From Thermococcales archaeon 44_46 (GTDB lineage: Archaea; Methanobacteriota_B; Thermococci; Thermococcales; Thermococcaceae): a stretch of DNA of 7,572 nucleotides. A program made the translations under genes and the position numbers. The stretch spans positions 1 to 7,572 of the forward strand of contig LGET01000071.1 of the NCBI GenBank assembly GCA_001507935.1. Direction: 5' to 3'. Shown here one piece after another: positions 7,532 to 7,572 of the stretch. Within the stretch, counting starts at the first letter, position 1. Every line of letters starts with the position of its first letter. The notes under the pieces are model-generated. The model was given only the letters and a program-made list of their open reading frames with translations. It had not been told where the DNA came from and searched no databases.

Positions 7532-7572
7532 ACTACCCAACAGCCCTCAAACAGGAAAGCGAAAAGCATTTA
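7498..7572. mobile_element. Probable end of an IS200/IS605-family element inserted in malG (partial)
   Basis: malG-like sequence ends abruptly at about 7498-7502, at a hairpin CCTCGCCC-TTTA-GGGCGGGG (7503-7522): 8 pairs including one T-G, with a 4-nt loop. Subterminal GC-rich hairpins of this kind, recognised as single strands by the Y1 transposase TnpA, mark IS200/IS605 ends; very similar ones occur at archaeal TnpB elements. The following 50 bases do not continue malG. One frame (from 7516) stays open to the edge and reads AVNYPTALKQESEKHL, which I cannot assign. No transposase gene is visible, so whether this is the left or right end, or a small non-autonomous element, is undecided, and the exact boundary is approximate. 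Confidence 0.6.
7503..7522. repeat. Inverted repeat, GC-rich hairpin
   Basis: Stem 7503-7510 with 7515-7522, loop TTTA at 7511-7514. It is far more GC-rich than the flanking malG sequence. It lacks a following T run, and it lies inside a coding frame, which argues against a terminator and for a mobile-element end. Confidence 0.8.

Noticed and set aside
7387..7569. 60-codon minus-strand frame at the right edge
   Set aside because: It crosses the hairpin and the malG start with no ribosome binding site; probably a shadow, though the true element gene may begin or end beyond the edge.

Overview
The window looks like chromosomal DNA of a hyperthermophilic euryarchaeon of the order Thermococcales (Thermococcus or a close relative). 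The evidence is archaeal promoters (BRE/TATA boxes and short leaders), GGAGG/GAGGTG ribosome binding sites, T-run terminators, a TrmBL1/Tgr-type regulator beside maltodextrin genes, and a Thermococcales glycolytic motif (TGM) in a promoter. The locus handles alpha-glucans: it senses sugar, makes glycogen, cleaves maltodextrin or cyclodextrin, and imports maltodextrin.

Layout. Minus strand, from the left edge: a HIT-family protein that runs off the window (1-441); glycogen synthase glgA (543-1910); and the regulator trmBL1/tgr (1930-2955). The last two form a probable trmBL1-glgA operon with a 19-nt gap. The gap between the HIT gene and glgA holds a well-formed C/D box sRNA on the plus strand (about 484-545) with its own TATA box; its 3' end overlaps the glgA stop codon. 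Plus strand, divergent from trmBL1: a GH13 cyclomaltodextrinase/neopullulanase (3040-5007), a T-run terminator, a promoter carrying a TGM, then the ABC-importer genes malE (5133-6445), malF (6495-7397) and the start of malG (from 7394).

How the genes fit together. By analogy with studied Thermococcales, TrmBL1/Tgr represses sugar-uptake and glycolytic genes through TGM sites until maltodextrin is present. The MalE-type lipoprotein would capture maltodextrin or cyclodextrin outside the cell, MalF/MalG would carry it in, and the cyclomaltodextrinase would open and shorten it. GlgA would store surplus glucose as glycogen. The ATPase (MalK) is not in the window.

Two lesions affect the importer. 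The malE signal peptide and mature domain are in different frames, separated at a run of five G residues; one extra G would join them. malG loses its reading frame after its first membrane helix at a GC-rich hairpin typical of IS200/IS605-family ends, followed by unrelated sequence. As written, neither the binding protein nor the second permease would be made whole, while the enzyme and regulator genes are intact. Either the importer is newly inactivated, or one lesion is a sequencing error or is bypassed by frameshifting.
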